Shown: positions 23,254 through 36,073, counted from the stretch's first letter. The stretch: 64,000 bases of DNA from Coriolopsis trogii (GCA_020543525.1 JAHYIO010000036.1:496001-560000), one strand, 5' to 3'. The notes: generated from the letters alone by a model not told the origin. Numbers and translations are program-made.

Positions 23254-24896
23254 GTAGCCGATGCTCAAGTTGTACTAATACTGCTGTTGTTCAGTGAGAA
23301 GTCATCGAGTTTCGACTCTCGAGTGTAATTGCCGCCTATACCAATGCATAGCCCACCATATTGTGACGGCGAATGCTTCAGTCAGTTGGATTTCACCTCA
23401 GGCTCCCACGAGACGATGGGTATTGTATCCGAATCAAAGAATATGTAGCTAAGCTCAGAGAGGCCCAAGCTACCGGTAGCGTCGGGCGTCCTCACCCTAG
23501 TAAGCTGCAGCTCCCACAATTCAATGCTTCTCGTGAGTTCATCTCAGAGAGTGTCCCTCCTTCGCAGCGGGGCTATATCGAAGTGTAGCTCGATGCACGC
23601 GGCTTGTCATAATAGAAGCTGATGTACTGGTGATGAAGGCAAGCATGCATGGGGTCCGTGAAATCGCATTCAAGTACAGTTCTTCACTCGGCGCTGATAC
23701 TACGTGAAACTGGGCCGGCGGGAAGCGACGACTGATTGGTTACTTGTCAGCGAGCCGTACTACGAGCCGCTTCTTGACTCTGAGTTCTCTCCAACCTCTC
23801 TTGGTAGACCCCCCTCACCGCTCATCTCGGATATCTGATGCAGTCATGATGGACCTTATACGGTTGCAATGATCATGTTCTCAGTGCCGTTCGAACTTGA
23901 GACACCGAAGAGAATGTTGGGTTCAACCGGACACCCGGCGGTGAATATTTCAGAACCTGACCCCACAGTGACGGGCATCGTGCATGCTGCTTGTGCTCTT
24001 CTCCGCAAGTATGGTTCTCGTGGAGAAACATCGAACTTAGCAATATGCTTAACCGCGGCTGGGTACTTGCCGCCTAATCAGGTTTTCCCACAATGTCTGG
24101 GGCGTCTGAGAGGTCTGAGTCACCAGACAGCTTCAGACGACTTCCGATCTCAGATCTCAGACCTCAGACGCAGGTTGCGAGATGCACAACGCGGGCAGTT
24201 TTCCCACCAAGCGCCAGGTTACACGCCGCCATCTATGCCCTGATGGGATCGAGATCCGAGGACGCCTCTGACGACGAGCAGCTCACCTCGGGCATATCTC
24301 CCTCAAAAGTTACTTCCTGAGCACACAGCGGGCATGTATTAATAGGTAAGCTATCGCATTTTCCTCCCCTGCGTACGCCGGGTCAAATCAACAGGTAGTG
24401 CGGAAACAAAATGCGTAAAACAACTCCCCGGAGGTCCAGACGCCGAAAAGAGATGCGCCACCAGACCTCAGACATAGAGGGGGTGTGAATATTCTCCAAC
24501 CTGTCACGGCACAACACAATTCTTTGATAGATGTAGGCACTAGGTATGTAGTTGCAAATCTTGAGAACCACGGAAGTAATAGGTCTCATGTTACTAGAGC
24601 ACACCACCATCAAACGTGAGCGGTTGATGCATAATGGAGCTGCAACTTGAATTTCACAACACTACTATTTGTAACTAGCCTGACCACCTGCTAGACTACC
24701 CGATACACACCCGGATGTCTCCCTTGTTTAGCCTCATGACTCAACTGGGCTCGTTTTATACAGTGGTGGAGTCCCCGTGGGGAGTATCCGGTATGTAATC
24801 CAGGAATGCATATAAGCCCAAAATCTCTTCCCGATACAGGGTCTCTCAACATGCTATAATTCACCCCGCTCGCCAGGGATACCCAACATACCCGCC
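23254..24896. other. Intergenic, no gene supported
   Basis: This is the second part of the gap before the P450. A short imperfect repeat of ATCTCAG/CCTCAGAC words lies near 24145-24175. No reading frame shows a domain. The 150 bases before 24897 should contain the P450 promoter. Confidence 0.45.
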
Positions 24897-26990
24897 ATGG
24901 ACAATAGCTCCGTACATGCCTACATGCTCGATAGCGTGTCTACTATCGCTTCGCGCGCGTCACTTCCAAACTGGTCTACCACTCCGATGTCTTATATCTG
25001 GGCCATCTGTCTCGTGCTATACGCGATATGTCAATTCTGGTTCTCCAAGTCCGGAGTCAAAGTGCCTCCTGGACCTAAGGGATGGCCGATCATTGGTGAG
25101 TCCCTTGTTCTCCCGCTAATGTTGGATATTCTGACTCCTACCTCATAGGATGCTTCACGTCTCTCATGAAGTACCCGGAGCTTACGCTCCAGAAGTGGGG
25201 TTCTGAATACGGTCCCCTGTTCTCATTCTCCATGGGAAACCAGTTATTCGTTGTGATATCTGATCCTCACATAGTGAAGGACCTTGTGGTCACCAACGGC
25301 GCCATCTTCTCCTCTCGCAAGGACATGTACATTAAATCACAGCTCATCTTCGCTCGCCGAGGCGTCACGGCCACACAGCACAATGATACGTGGTATGTCC
25401 TCACGAGATGCATGCAGATACAGGCGAGGTTCTGACGTATGTGCGAAAAGGCGGAAGCACCGTCGCCTCGCTAGCATGTTTCTCACCACTCGCGCCGTGA
25501 CTGGATATATGCCTGGCCTGCAGCGGGAGGCAAAAGAGATGATTCGCGACCTCTATGTCAGCAGTGAGGCTGGGAGCCTGCCCATCAACCCTCAGCCGTT
25601 CGCCAGTCGCGCCTCACTGAACAATATCCTGACGCTCACCTTTGGATTCCGCACCGAATCGATGGATGACCCATTGGTGGCTGACTCTCTCAGACTCTCA
25701 CGCGAGTTCATGTACGTACCATCGCATTCGTGTCAGGCCGTCGCTCATGACAAGTTCTGGACCCTTCCAGGAACACCACCGGACCTGTCGCCAACCTGGT
25801 AGACTTCATCCCTCTATTGCAGAAGCTTCCAAATGGAATGGCCGAACGCGGCAGAGCGCTAAACCGCGAGATTGTAGAAATATGCGGGGCGATGGTGAAG
25901 AGAATCGAGAATGCTCTTCAGCAGGGAGAGAATTATCCGGATTGTATGGCAAAGTACCTGCTGACGCACCGGGAAGAGGAGCAACTTGACGGCCTCGATA
26001 TCATTATCCTGTGCTGTGCATTCATGATCGGCGGGGTGGAAACGGTGCGAGCTCGAGCTCGCTCTCATTTATTGTACGGCATACTCATCTGTTCCACCAT
26101 CGCAGACCTCTTCCGTCAAACAATGGTTTGCGGCACACATCCCGACTTGTCCCGAGATACAGGTCAAGGCTTGCGCCGAACTTGACCGTGTGTGTGGTCG
26201 TGACCGACTTCCAACCGCAGAGGACGAGGCCAACATGCCATACGTCCACGCTATTGTCAAGGCAAGATATACCATATGATTCCCGTCAGCTCACTACTCA
26301 CGCCTTTGCATCACATGCAGGAGGTCGAGCGCTGCCACAACCCATTCTGGCTGGGCACGCCTCACATGAATACCGAAGATTACTACTACAATGGATACTT
26401 GATACCGAAGGAGACGGTTATCATCATCGATACGGTCAGTACGGTTTCCCAAGTACGAAGTGCGAGAAAGATCTTGACACCCACTGGCCAGTGGACCATG
26501 CATCATAATCCTGAACGGTACCCGGACCCCTACGAATTCAAGGTATCCCTCATGTCCATTGTCGACGCGGACAACAGTCCGAAATGCTGATCCGTGTTTG
26601 CTCCATCTGTAGCCGGAACGATACCTCAACGACTCGCTCACTTGCGCTGAGTCCGCCAATCTAGCGGATCCCACCAAGCGTGACCATTGGATGTTCGGCG
26701 CTGGGTAGGTTGACTGGACATCTATCCTACCACCTGTGTCTGACCGAACTCGTTCTGCTTACGTCGACACCTCAAGTCGACGGATCTGTCCAGGCATGGC
26801 CCTCGCGGAGCGCGAGATCTTCCTCGCAGTGTCGCATCTCCTCTGGGCGTTTGAGATGGAGGAGTTGCCGAACGAGCCCATCGACCTGACGGAATACGAC
26901 GGACTCTCAGGACGGTCGCCTGTACCAAATCGCATCAAGCTCACGCCGCGGGACCAGCATGTAGAGACAATCCTAGGCGTGAAGATGTGA
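24897..26990 (+). CDS. Cytochrome P450 monooxygenase
   Basis: Family role: a haem-thiolate enzyme that oxidises a small molecule at the ER membrane; the substrate cannot be told from sequence. Nine in-phase exons: 24897-25095, 25149-25392, 25451-25711, 25771-26044, 26106-26261, 26321-26434, 26492-26542, 26613-26704, 26777-26990; 534 residues. A membrane anchor near residues 30-50 is followed by the hinge VPPGPKGWPIIG. Later motifs are helix I MIGGVETTSS, helix K ExxR in KEVERCHNPFW, NPERYPDPYEF, and the haem ligand loop FGAGRRICPGMALAE with its cysteine. The intron after 26261 starts with GC instead of GT (AAG then GCAAGA). Its neighbours do not form a biosynthetic cluster. Confidence 0.94.
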
Positions 26991-29241
26991 CGGTTTCGGA
27001 CAAATCTCCCATCCCATTGGTCATCACATGCATTGGTACCCGTAGTATTGAAGCTTCAGGCTCGTTCCCGTCAAAGTCTCTTGCGGCGCTGTACCCTCTC
27101 CAAGCTATATCCCTGCACGGGCTGCATCTCACGTTACCGAAGTATCATACTAGTTCTATACGCGTCGAAAAGCCATGACTAGTTCGCAAAGTTGTCCAGC
27201 GATAGCGACTTGCGTGCCACGCAGATCGCGCGCGCGTGGAGGCTGCGGCTGCGCTAGCGCATCCATCCTATTCCATATCTACTGGTTCAGGTGCGAAAGC
27301 AGGAGGTCGAGCCGGGGGTCCCAAGACACGCCGGTCAGCACCCGGGCAGGGCGAAGGCGGATTGCATTAGCTATAGCGCGCAGACCTGCGCGGGGTCAAG
27401 CCCCTCTGTGACCGGTGACTGATGTCCAAATAGAGGTGAGGCGGAGGCCTTGTGACGTGTGACGCGCCGCTATGATCTGATCTCTACAGTATTCGACTTG
27501 CGACTTGCGCCGCGGGCGAGGGCGCGGGCGTCGCAGCTGCATAGTAGCGCGCGGGCGCTTGGTAGCACTGGGGGGTGATTAGGACTACTACCACTACTAC
27601 CATCACGTATTGCTTCCTCCCACATCAGTCGCCATCAATATACCCACCGTGGCGGAAAAGAAGACCAACTGCAACTGAAAGACCTCTCAAACAATTGGTG
27701 GGCGCATCAAGTGGCTGAACAACCAACAAACAGAACTTACCGCGGATGCAGTATACCGTCGTACGTCTCGTCAAGAAGGTCCGCAAGGTCTGCCTAATGG
27801 TGACGGAAGACGAGGTTTCATCTGCACTCGCGTCGCTGTGGGAGCGTTGGAGTGACTGGGAAGGGACAAACTCAGGACATCGAGGCATGTGGACCCTTGA
27901 AAAACGGTGAGTGATGGTAATATGATGAAGACGATGTTGGCTTCGTTCGGGATGAGTGCGCGGTACCGAAAATCGCAGTTTGCGATGAGAGCTCTTGTCC
28001 GAAGCTAGGTTCAAGTCCTTGATTCTTCTCTCCAAAGGCCATGATCATGTACGAGGTCTTCCGTAATTCACAAGTGACTGTTCTTTCCCTAGTATCAGTG
28101 TGTTGAACACGCTCTCCTGCGTATTTTTCTCACTTTCTGGTGAGTACGTGCTGTGATTCGTTTGCTGAACACCTCGCTTCAAGGACTGGCTCAGTGGCCC
28201 CATCTCAATCCTATTCACCACTTCAGATCGCGATCAATGTGTCATCGCACTGTCTGGAATGACTGCGAACAAGGACCTTTGGTGGTCACGAGTCCTTGAG
28301 ACAGTGGGTTGTTTACGACATTGTAACGGCAGTAAGAGGTCATGATCAGGCAAGATAGAAAAGGGGTGAGGAGTATCTCCTACCTTTGCAACAGTCACTT
28401 GCGCTCACTATGCGTCTAGCAGTTACACGTGTGGATACCGCTTAGGCGAGACCAGACATGGCGTTCATTTGACATGCTCGGACGGGAGGATTGGATTTCG
28501 TCACCCTCGGTCCGAATTCGTGGATGCCTACAAGAGACGCAGTGCGGCTCCGGCCTATGTCGAGCAACTCTCCTCTTCGCTTGGGAGAATCTCTGAGGTC
28601 ATAGCGTGCTGCGTCTGGTGTATGCTGAACCATCTCGGAGGGCTAACATCCGGATCCCAATGCTAGGGTGAGGACAATCGTCACCAATACGAGATGCACG
28701 CTTGGCAACAGCGCCGAACGGGCAATCTTGGCGCGATGAATCCGGCATAAACTGTTTCTGCGCCTCAAGAGTATAGACCGGAGTTCCACCGGCGTGGATA
28801 AGTCGGAAATCAGAGGACGAGGTTCATGTGGTACGACTCGTGCGGGGCGTTCAGTGCCACCAGACGCGTTGCTGACACGACTGCCCTTCAGCATAAATTG
28901 CCAGATTGCTACATTGCTATCCCAGAGTCTGCGCCATCAAAGGAGGACGAGGCTTCGCTCCACACACGCGGCCACTGCGGGAATAACCACCAATGTTTTT
29001 CGCCTGCAAAGGATATTTTCTGTGTCGTTAGGCAGGTCTAGTAAACGCGGGATTCGCCACTCCGCAGCAGCCTTAGTGCAGCGCCTGCTATTCTACCTCT
29101 GACTTAGAGTTCAATTACTCAAGCCACCATCTCCGATCCCACGACTTGACCGGCGGACATCGTGGTCGTATATAGCCCACTCTTCTCCGATCGAAGCCAT
29201 GTTTCTTACTCCGAGAGCGTACCCCTTCATCTGGCACTGGG
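26991..29241. other. Intergenic, no gene supported
   Basis: A 2.25-kb gap. At 27200-27560 it is strongly G/C-rich with CGCG runs and CpG-rich words. A short ACTACTACC triplet run is at about 27580-27600. Around 27625-28035 both strands carry open frames with plausible donors, and one could be an exon of an unrecognised gene, but no start, partner exon or family was found. Confidence 0.4.
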
Positions 29242-31477
29242 ATGGCAGGGCAGCCTATATGTTCCGCCGAGGAGGGATACGGCACCTCGATTGTTGATAC
29301 TTTCGGTGCGTTCTTCGTGGGGACATCCGTTGCGCTGATGTGAGTTTCTTGATACGAACTGAACTGCCTGCATATATATAACTCACAACATTTGATAGAA
29401 TATATGGTCTCGTTATTCAGCAAACTTACAACTACTTCCGCTCGTACTCTGATGGCAAATATCTGAAGTGCACGGTATAGACATCGCAACTGCCTCACAA
29501 CGTGGATGTTGATACTAACCACTCTGTTCGTTGACCATGGACAGGTAGCCATAATATTGTAATGGATTCCTAATTTATCCTCGTGCCACTGCTCATTTGC
29601 TTGCAGTCTCTCGGACACGTTCTACCTCTCCCTGTGTCTCACATTTTGGTACGTCTGGGTCGTACGTTACCCGTGTCGAAGTCTCACGCTGGTCAACAGT
29701 TATCACTATCTTGTGACGAACTTCTCTAATCTCGGTGCTTTGCGATATGAAACATGGTATGTGTCGTTCTCCCGATGACAAGGGCACTCTTCTCTAGAAG
29801 TCAATCCCACTTCGCAGGTCCATTCAAGTACGTTTACCCTCAGGATACATGCACGTAGACGATGCTTATTAGATGTTTGGGTCACAAGCTCACAACCATC
29901 TCTCAAGTGAGTAATAGGCTTTTGCTCCTCGGTCGCGCTATGAACGACAATAATTGAACAGACGATCGTGATTCTCACCGCTCAATTGCACGTTGGCTCT
30001 TTTCTCGCATTGGGATAATTGAAAACTTACTACGACCATGCTAGGTTCTATGTAAGACGCGTATATCAGAGTGCGTCACTTTTTCCCTCCTAGTGTCCTG
30101 TCATGCCTGACCAGGCTGGAAATCGGTGTAGTCGGCTCCGGACGGATCTTTAGGTGGTCATTCCTTGTGGTATGTCTTACGCCTCTTCGCTTGTGATCGA
30201 CGCCTGAGTCGCCGGGACCAGATCATCGCGACGCTATGCAGTGCGGGTGAGAGTGGCCAGAGTTATCTATCCTGATTGCGACTCATATGCGCATGCCGAT
30301 CTGTAGTGCTTGGGTTGAACATATGTAAGTCTCAGTTCGTCTTCAACTCTTCCAGCCGCGACCGCCTCTGATACCTTCTTCTAGTTGTCACCGTCAGATT
30401 GCAAGTGCGCATTTGTCCATAAGATTCGTCTTTCTGATGTTTCTCAATCAGATACATGTTCCACGAAGTCTCATCGTGGCAGACGCTTGCGGTGGGTCAT
30501 AGACATCGAAAGCGACAGGAGCAGCACTAACGGCTCATCATGCACTCCTCAGCCATTTCTGGGGGCAGGATTTGCCTGTGTTGTGGTCACAGACGTGATC
30601 CTGACTACCGCGATGATCGTGTTGCTGAGAAGAAGCCGTACAGGGCTCAAAGGGTGTGTCACAGTGGCCCCCAGACGCTGTAGCTGATCTGAGCTCTGAC
30701 AGGACGGAAACCCTGTTAAACAAGCTCATGCTCTACACTATCAACTCAGGTACGTCTGCACTCGTGGTCACCGCGTCGCGCGGTCTCCCGGAATCCGAGT
30801 TCCAAGGCTAAGTGTTATACGCTCTAGGTCTTCTTACAAGGTATGCATCAGATGATCCTCGTGTTCGAGCGCATGTCGCCAAACAAGCATCACAGTGCGC
30901 TTAGCTTGGTGTCCTTCATACTCGTAGGTTCTCTCTGCAGTTACAAACGTGGCGTGTATGCTAATGGATACGGCTCACAGATCCTGTCCTCACCCGAGCA
31001 AATGGTCTGCCTTGCTGTGGCTATATGCGCCGTTCAATGTGAGGACCTCCACAGCATACGCCTAATCAGTCTAACTCGGTCTATGCCACAGCGTACGCGA
31101 TCTCTGTCCTCTCAGTGTAAGTCTGTTCTTATCACCGAGCCAGCGGGTCTTCTTATCCTCATGAACGACAGCCTGAATACACGCAAGGGCTTGCGGAGCA
31201 TAGCGAGCGGCACGATAGACCTGAACTCCATCTCGATAAGCATCCTCTGTCCGAACGGTGAAGAGCGTATCGTCGCACTGTCGGCAGTTTCGCAGGACCA
31301 AGACATGCGTATGGCATTCAACGCAGTGAAGACACTGTTTGAGGCGGCCCAGGAGCCACCACTAAGACCGAATGACAGCAGTCAAGTGAGTAGCAGCCAT
31401 CTCTTGAATGGACAGCGAGCAGACGTAGTAACCATCACGCGCAGAACTCTTCTTTCACTGATTTGCGTGTGCTCTGA
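29242..31477 (+). CDS. DUF6534 seven-helix membrane protein, copy 3
   Basis: Function unknown. Exon 1 (29242-29339) encodes MAGQPICSAEEGYGTSIVDT and is joined to IYGLVIQQTYNYFRSYS. The 14-base exon is 29545-29558 (VAIIF), followed by YHYLVTNFSNLGALRY and the 10-base exon WSIQ. The 18-, 26- and 26-base exons lead to FYVRRVYQ, then GSGRIFRWSFLV. The core is PFLGAGFACVVVTDVILTT, SRTGLKGTETLLNKLMLYT, SYAISVLSVLNTRKGL; the stop is at 31475-31477. Two introns need GC donors, at 29998 and 30401 (GCAAGT). The exon that is 12 bases elsewhere is 18 here, which keeps the phase. With those two GC sites the gene is open throughout; without them it would be broken. Confidence 0.8.
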
Positions 31478-31589
31478 CCGTCGTAGAGCGTTCCCGCATC
31501 GTGTTAAAAATCACAGGGATAGTGTGTGTGCGATATCTCTCGCAGTGGCATAGTCGCACTCTCCGCACTGACAATGAAACTCAATACGT

Positions 31590-32225
31590 ATGAATATATC
31601 GCGTACGATGGCTTCCCAAACCGATCCACCCGAGTACTTCACGTGTTGCGACTTTACATGCAAGGCTAAGTCTCGAACTCGAGCTGTGGACTCTCCTCTA
31701 TCAGTCGTCCTTGAAGTCGCACTCGATGCAACATTGAGTTCGGTCTACATATTCGCCCGATCGCGGGGCACGGACGCAGATACTTATTACGTCTTGTGGG
31801 CTTGAAATCATGCTCCTCTACTCACTCAAGTGCCACTTGAGATAGTTTGTTCCGAGCCACAATGACAGCGCCTTTGACCAGATGCTGGCCCGAGATATAT
31901 TGCTCAGGTTGATCTATCCCTGTATCAGCCGCCACTGGTGACAATGCGTATCCCACTCTCAAAGAGCACGCTCGTGACAAGCACGAAGGCCACTAGGCTG
32001 ACGGTGACACAACGCAGGCCCAACTCTAGGCAGTCCTTGCGAGACATCGCAAACCGCATGCTAGACCTCAACTCAATCCCGCTCGACATCGAGGCCTTTG
32101 CATGCCATGCCGTGGGATCCCGAGGTCCCGTCGACAGCCGTCATTGCCATGGACGATGTCATGTGGTGATGACGTGCGGGGTCAAGACGGACAGTGATAC
32201 TGGTATCACAGCGACACACGTATAG
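31590..32225 (+). pseudogene. Decayed 3' fragment of a DUF6534 gene
   Basis: Only pieces of the second half of the family remain. VVLEVALDATLSSVYIFARS at about 31700-31760 corresponds to the ADVLIT helix and the SRTGFK loop. NSRQSLRDIANRMLDLNSIP at about 32025-32090 corresponds to the NSR segment after the last helix. The latter closely resembles the tail of copy 3 next door (NTRKGLRSIASGTIDLNSIS), so it is a tandem duplicate of that gene or of its ancestor. The first four helices and the small exons are missing, and the pieces cannot be joined in frame. Confidence 0.7.
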
Positions 32226-32513
32226 GAGGTCTAGGTCAGGGAGGGGGTTAGACGAGCGTGTTGATGACAGTGTGTGAACGCCTGTATGATACAGCATCGA
32301 GTTTACGCGGAATGACGAACGTCGATGGGACAAAGTGCGAGGCGGAGAACAGACGCGAATGAAGAGGGCAGACGGTGGACGCAAACGAAGACGTTCGGTA
32401 GTGAGAACGATGGAGCGAAATAAGACAAAGAAACTGATATACAACACGACGTACTCGAGCGACCAGAAGATATCATGTCGGGATGCCCAACAGTAGAGAG
32501 CCCCCCAAGGCGC
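32226..32513. other. Spacer between relic and MED25
   Basis: Under 300 bases, downstream of both flanking genes. No feature is seen. Confidence 0.4.
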
Positions 32514-32963
32514 CTACGCCATCCCGCCCAACGACCCGTTCGGGCCGCCGCCCCCGTCCTGATTGCGCTGGATGAATGACTGGATCATCTCGTAGCTCAC
32601 GCCCGCGTTCCCGCTCGGCGTCCTACGATGCATCCCAGGCATCATGTTTTGCTGCTGCTGCTGCTGTTGTGATAGTTGTTGTTGCTGGGGTATCGGACCC
32701 ATCCCAAAGTTGAGGCCTAGGTTGGGCATGCCGCCGCCACCGGGGCCGCCGCTCATGTTCGCCATGCCACCCATGTTGAGCCCGAGAGACATCATCCCGC
32801 CCGGGTTCTGCATCATGTTCTGCGGCTGCTGCGGCTGTCCGTGGTTCGACGGGCCCGCTTGGTTCTGCCCTTGCGTCGGGTTTGCGAACTGGCTCAGGAG
32901 TGCGGCCATGTTCGCATTCGCTGTGGTGGCGCCCTGCATCCAGGAACTCATGCCCCCTTGTTG

Positions 32964-33003
<40 letters not shown>

Positions 33004-36000
33004 TGCTGCTGCTGTGCCTGTTGTTGCTGCTGCTGCTGCTGCGCCTGCTGATTCGCATTGTTCGCCTGTGCCTGCTGAGCCTGCAGCGCCTGGCGCTGTT
33101 TGTGGCGCGCCATTAACGCTTTGTGCAACGTCGCCCGTCTCTGATCCGGAGGCATCTTGCTCAGCGCCACTTGCTGTTCGGGGGTCAACGAGTGTATCAG
33201 CTGCGCGAGGTCCTGCGTCATGGCAGCCTGCGCCGGCGTCGTGCCCGGAGTCAGTGTGGGCATAGGGGGTGCCATAGTTGGTGCAGGCGCAGAAGGTAGC
33301 TGATCGCCTCTAGGCAGCTCCGGGACTCCGCCGGGTTGAGGGAAGTAGGCTGCCGCGAGGTTCTTATTGAGGAGGAAGAGTAACAGCCGATTCTCCATCG
33401 CTCCTTGGGCGTTCTGCCATGCAGCCAGCGCGTACTGAGTTCGTTCGTAAGCAGAGCTCGGGGAGATGCAGCGATACGGAACGGCACACGCACGACGTTC
33501 TTCTCCGCGAGGAGTATGACCAGACTGCGATAGTGCTCCTCGCTCGTCTTTGCTTCCGCGAGCGGGAAATCTGCCGAGGGAGGAGCGGCGTTGATCGTGA
33601 GCGGGAGTACCTTGTGCGTTGTCAACCACTTGACAAGCAGTTCTGCTGGCGCCGCAGGGTGTTGCGACGGCGCGAGCGACAGCGCCTTTGGCCACTTGTC
33701 AGCGTTCCTGTCAATGCGTGTTCAGCCTATATCCCCTCCATGGCGAGCGCAAGGGACCTCACATGAGTCTCGCTTGCTCTTCCTTGCAGGTCAGGATGAC
33801 GCGTGTATGAACGTCCTTTCGAGCATGCGTCTCAGAGTCGAACCCGCGCCAAGTCAGAGTGCCCTGCCAATGGCCAGGCCGTTGAGGCTGTGCGTCGGGC
33901 GCTTGAGGCGCATTGGAGGGCTGCTTCGGGAACCGGTTGTTCTGTTCAATGAGCTTTTGCATCTGGGCAGCCACGTCGGGTGTCATGGTTGTATGTACCG
34001 TCTGTTGTCCCGGCTGTCCCGGCGCCGTCGGCGGGGGAACAGGCGTCTGGTGAGCGGGCATGTGTGGTGTAGGTCGACCGGGCTCGGACGCATTGGGCTG
34101 CTGCGGTTGAGGCCCTGAAGAAGTCCCAGCACCGGACGAGGAGGGAAGGGCGCCTTGAGCCTTCTGTAGCTGAGCTTGGGCCTGGGCCTGTGCTTGGAGG
34201 AAGTGCGTTTTGAACTGCTTCAACTTCGTCGCGCGCATCTCGATCACAGTGCGGAGCTGCTTCGCCTGCTCCGCGCGACCTTCGCCCTCGAGGGCCATCA
34301 TCTGCTTGATCTGCATCTTGATAGCGTTCTCGGCTTGCTGCAGTTTCTCCATCATCTCCTTCCGCTTGGTGGGGTCGGTGAAGTAGGCCATGGGGAACGG
34401 AGAATTGTCCGCGGTGACCGCTGGTGGTGCAGGAGCGTTTCTTGTCGCGGGGAGAGTTGGCGCAGGTGGAGCAGCTGGGACCGAGGGAGCGACAGGCGGC
34501 GATGACGATGGTGGTGCAGCAGGAGGGACTGCTGGTGATTTCTGGGGGGACGACGCAGCAATCCTAGCCCGCTTGGTGATCTCCGGGCTGCGGTCGGCGG
34601 TCGGTGTGTTGGTGACTGGCCTTTTCGTGCCTGTCAAACAACATGGTCAGGTATCCGTGCGATATCATTCATCCTCCTCATACCTTTCTGTGGTTGAGGG
34701 AAGCCTGAAATGTGTACGACGTGCGGAGACCTGACGGTGAACCATGGCGCTTGAGCCGCACCCAGAGCCGCCTACAAGCGGTGAGTAGGAGCAAGAGCAC
34801 AATTCGAACTGCACGACATACCGACGCTTGACATTCAATCAATCGAGGTATCTGCCTAAGGAGGATGTTGCTATAGTGTATGCCACGCTTTCGGAGCATG
34901 AACGTCGGAATCTAAGTCCTTAGTGAGAGTGACTCACTTTGCGGATCTCGGCAGGTAATGTCTCCCAAGTCACAGAGTCCAACGCTGGTGACATATTCCA
35001 GAGTGGCCGTTCAGCAGGGTCTGGCGAAGTGGCTGCGACGTGGACGAAATAACATGATAGGTTCTGATGTGTGTGAATGCCACCACTAAGAGAAGTGCGC
35101 ATATACTCACCTCGACAGTGGTCTTCATCAGATCGTACACCTGTAACGTGGATTGTGAGCTTGCAAGCTCTGAGGCGTTCCATAACAATGAGTGATAGAA
35201 GGGTCAGACCAGTATTGCTCATGCAACCGATACAGCGACAGAGTCTCCTTTCTTCGCACTATCTCAATAGAGCTGCCCAGTTGCGCTGGACGCGTTCAGT
35301 CCCGTTGATGGATTAACACAAGAATAGCTGGTGGTAGGCAAGGTGCTCGGAGTCTCGTATTGCTCCTCCCATTCCGCCTCGGAGTCCGTGCAACGCCTTC
35401 GCATAACACAGGAACTCGTCTGCGTTCGTCGTTCGTGATATATGGCACCCTAGCCCGTGTATGCCTCTTCGGGGTATGTAACTGGCGAGAATGGGCGAGA
35501 CAGCTCTGACGCCACCCAAAGGGCAGAAGCGTGCGCAGGACGTCCGCTGCTCTCGCCTTAATCACCGCAGTCGGAAGGCCCTGAAGCCGTCCACCGTCCC
35601 AACAGAACTGGGCAGCCCTAGTCGGTGATGCTCGAGGCCACACATCGCCCACGATGCCCAGTATCACCGCCCCTACTTGTCGCTGCAGAGTCTCGCGGCG
35701 TGTACCACAAGGCATCCTTCTGAGGATATCACCATGTGATTGAACATACCTCCAACGCGGCTACCAATCCCTCCAGCGCTGCCATCCCATACCCTCCTCC
35801 AGAGCCCGTCTGTCCGAGACCCAAGTCCTGAGGGTGTTCCCGCATTTTCGGAATGAGTTGCGCCGGGCTAGAGAAGACAATTTTGTTCGTGACTGGCGTA
35901 GGTCGTGTGTCGGCCGTGCCATAGCTGATTAAGTTCATGCGCAATTGACCAGCATGTCCGTCCCCGATACGATGGAGGAGTGGTACGAGATAGTCGGATA

Positions 36001-36073
36001 GGATGTTCGGCCACTCTCCTGCAAGTGCTAGCGAGGACTCCAGGATGCAGGTTACAATGACGGGTTCCGTCAT
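32514..36073 (-). CDS. med25: Mediator complex subunit 25 homologue
   Basis: Family role: MED25 links activators to the RNA polymerase II Mediator, through a von Willebrand A domain for docking and an ACID domain for binding activators. Eight in-phase exons: 36073-35750, 35140-35111, 35063-34938, 34887-34822, 34771-34684, 34630-33763, 33707-33494, 33434-32514; 878 residues. The VWA part is residues 1 to about 200 (MTEPVIVTCILESSLAL, GGGYGMAALEGLVAALE, YFVHVAATSPDPAE). A long Pro/Ala/Gln linker follows with a coiled segment (RKEMMEKLQQAENAIKMQIK). The ACID-like part is about 525-640 (WQGTLTWRGFDSETHARKD, HYRSLVILLAEKNV). The C-terminus is Gln-rich. The first intron is 609 bases and holds foreign-looking sequence. 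The ACID match is by pattern, less certain than VWA. Confidence 0.82.
32941..33060 (-). repeat. CAG/CAA polyglutamine tract in MED25
   Basis: On the coding (minus) strand this is a near-continuous run of CAG and CAA codons. It encodes two glutamine blocks of about 15 residues each, broken by a few Ile, Ala and Asn codons. CAG runs of eight or more codons are pure, so length polymorphism is expected. The opposite strand shows a spurious cysteine/leucine-rich frame. Confidence 0.85.
35141..35749 (-). other. Oversized MED25 intron with coding-like content
   Basis: The intron between the VWA exons ending at 35750 and starting at 35140 is 609 bases; neighbouring introns in the gene are about 50-60. 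It has standard GT and AG ends. Inside, the minus strand is open from 35715 to 35296 in one frame (GAVILGIVGDVWPRASPTR) and in a second frame from about 35530 to 35313 (HGLGCHISRTTNADEFLCYA, LAYHQLFLC, then stop). The second looks more protein-like. This suggests a decayed gene piece with a frameshift inserted into the intron. Its family is not recognised. Confidence 0.5.

Noticed and set aside
27625..28035. Open frames on both strands, one with the segment TSSSVTIRQTLRTFLTRRTT and a following donor
   Set aside because: No start, partner exon or family could be found; kept only as a possible unrecognised exon.
24897..31477. A secondary-metabolite cluster around the P450
   Set aside because: No synthase, methyltransferase, prenyltransferase or other tailoring gene is adjacent; the neighbours are a gene-poor gap and DUF6534 genes.
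32644..33116. Plus-strand cysteine-rich and leucine-rich frames
   Set aside because: They are the complement of the med25 CAG/CAA repeat and do not represent a gene.
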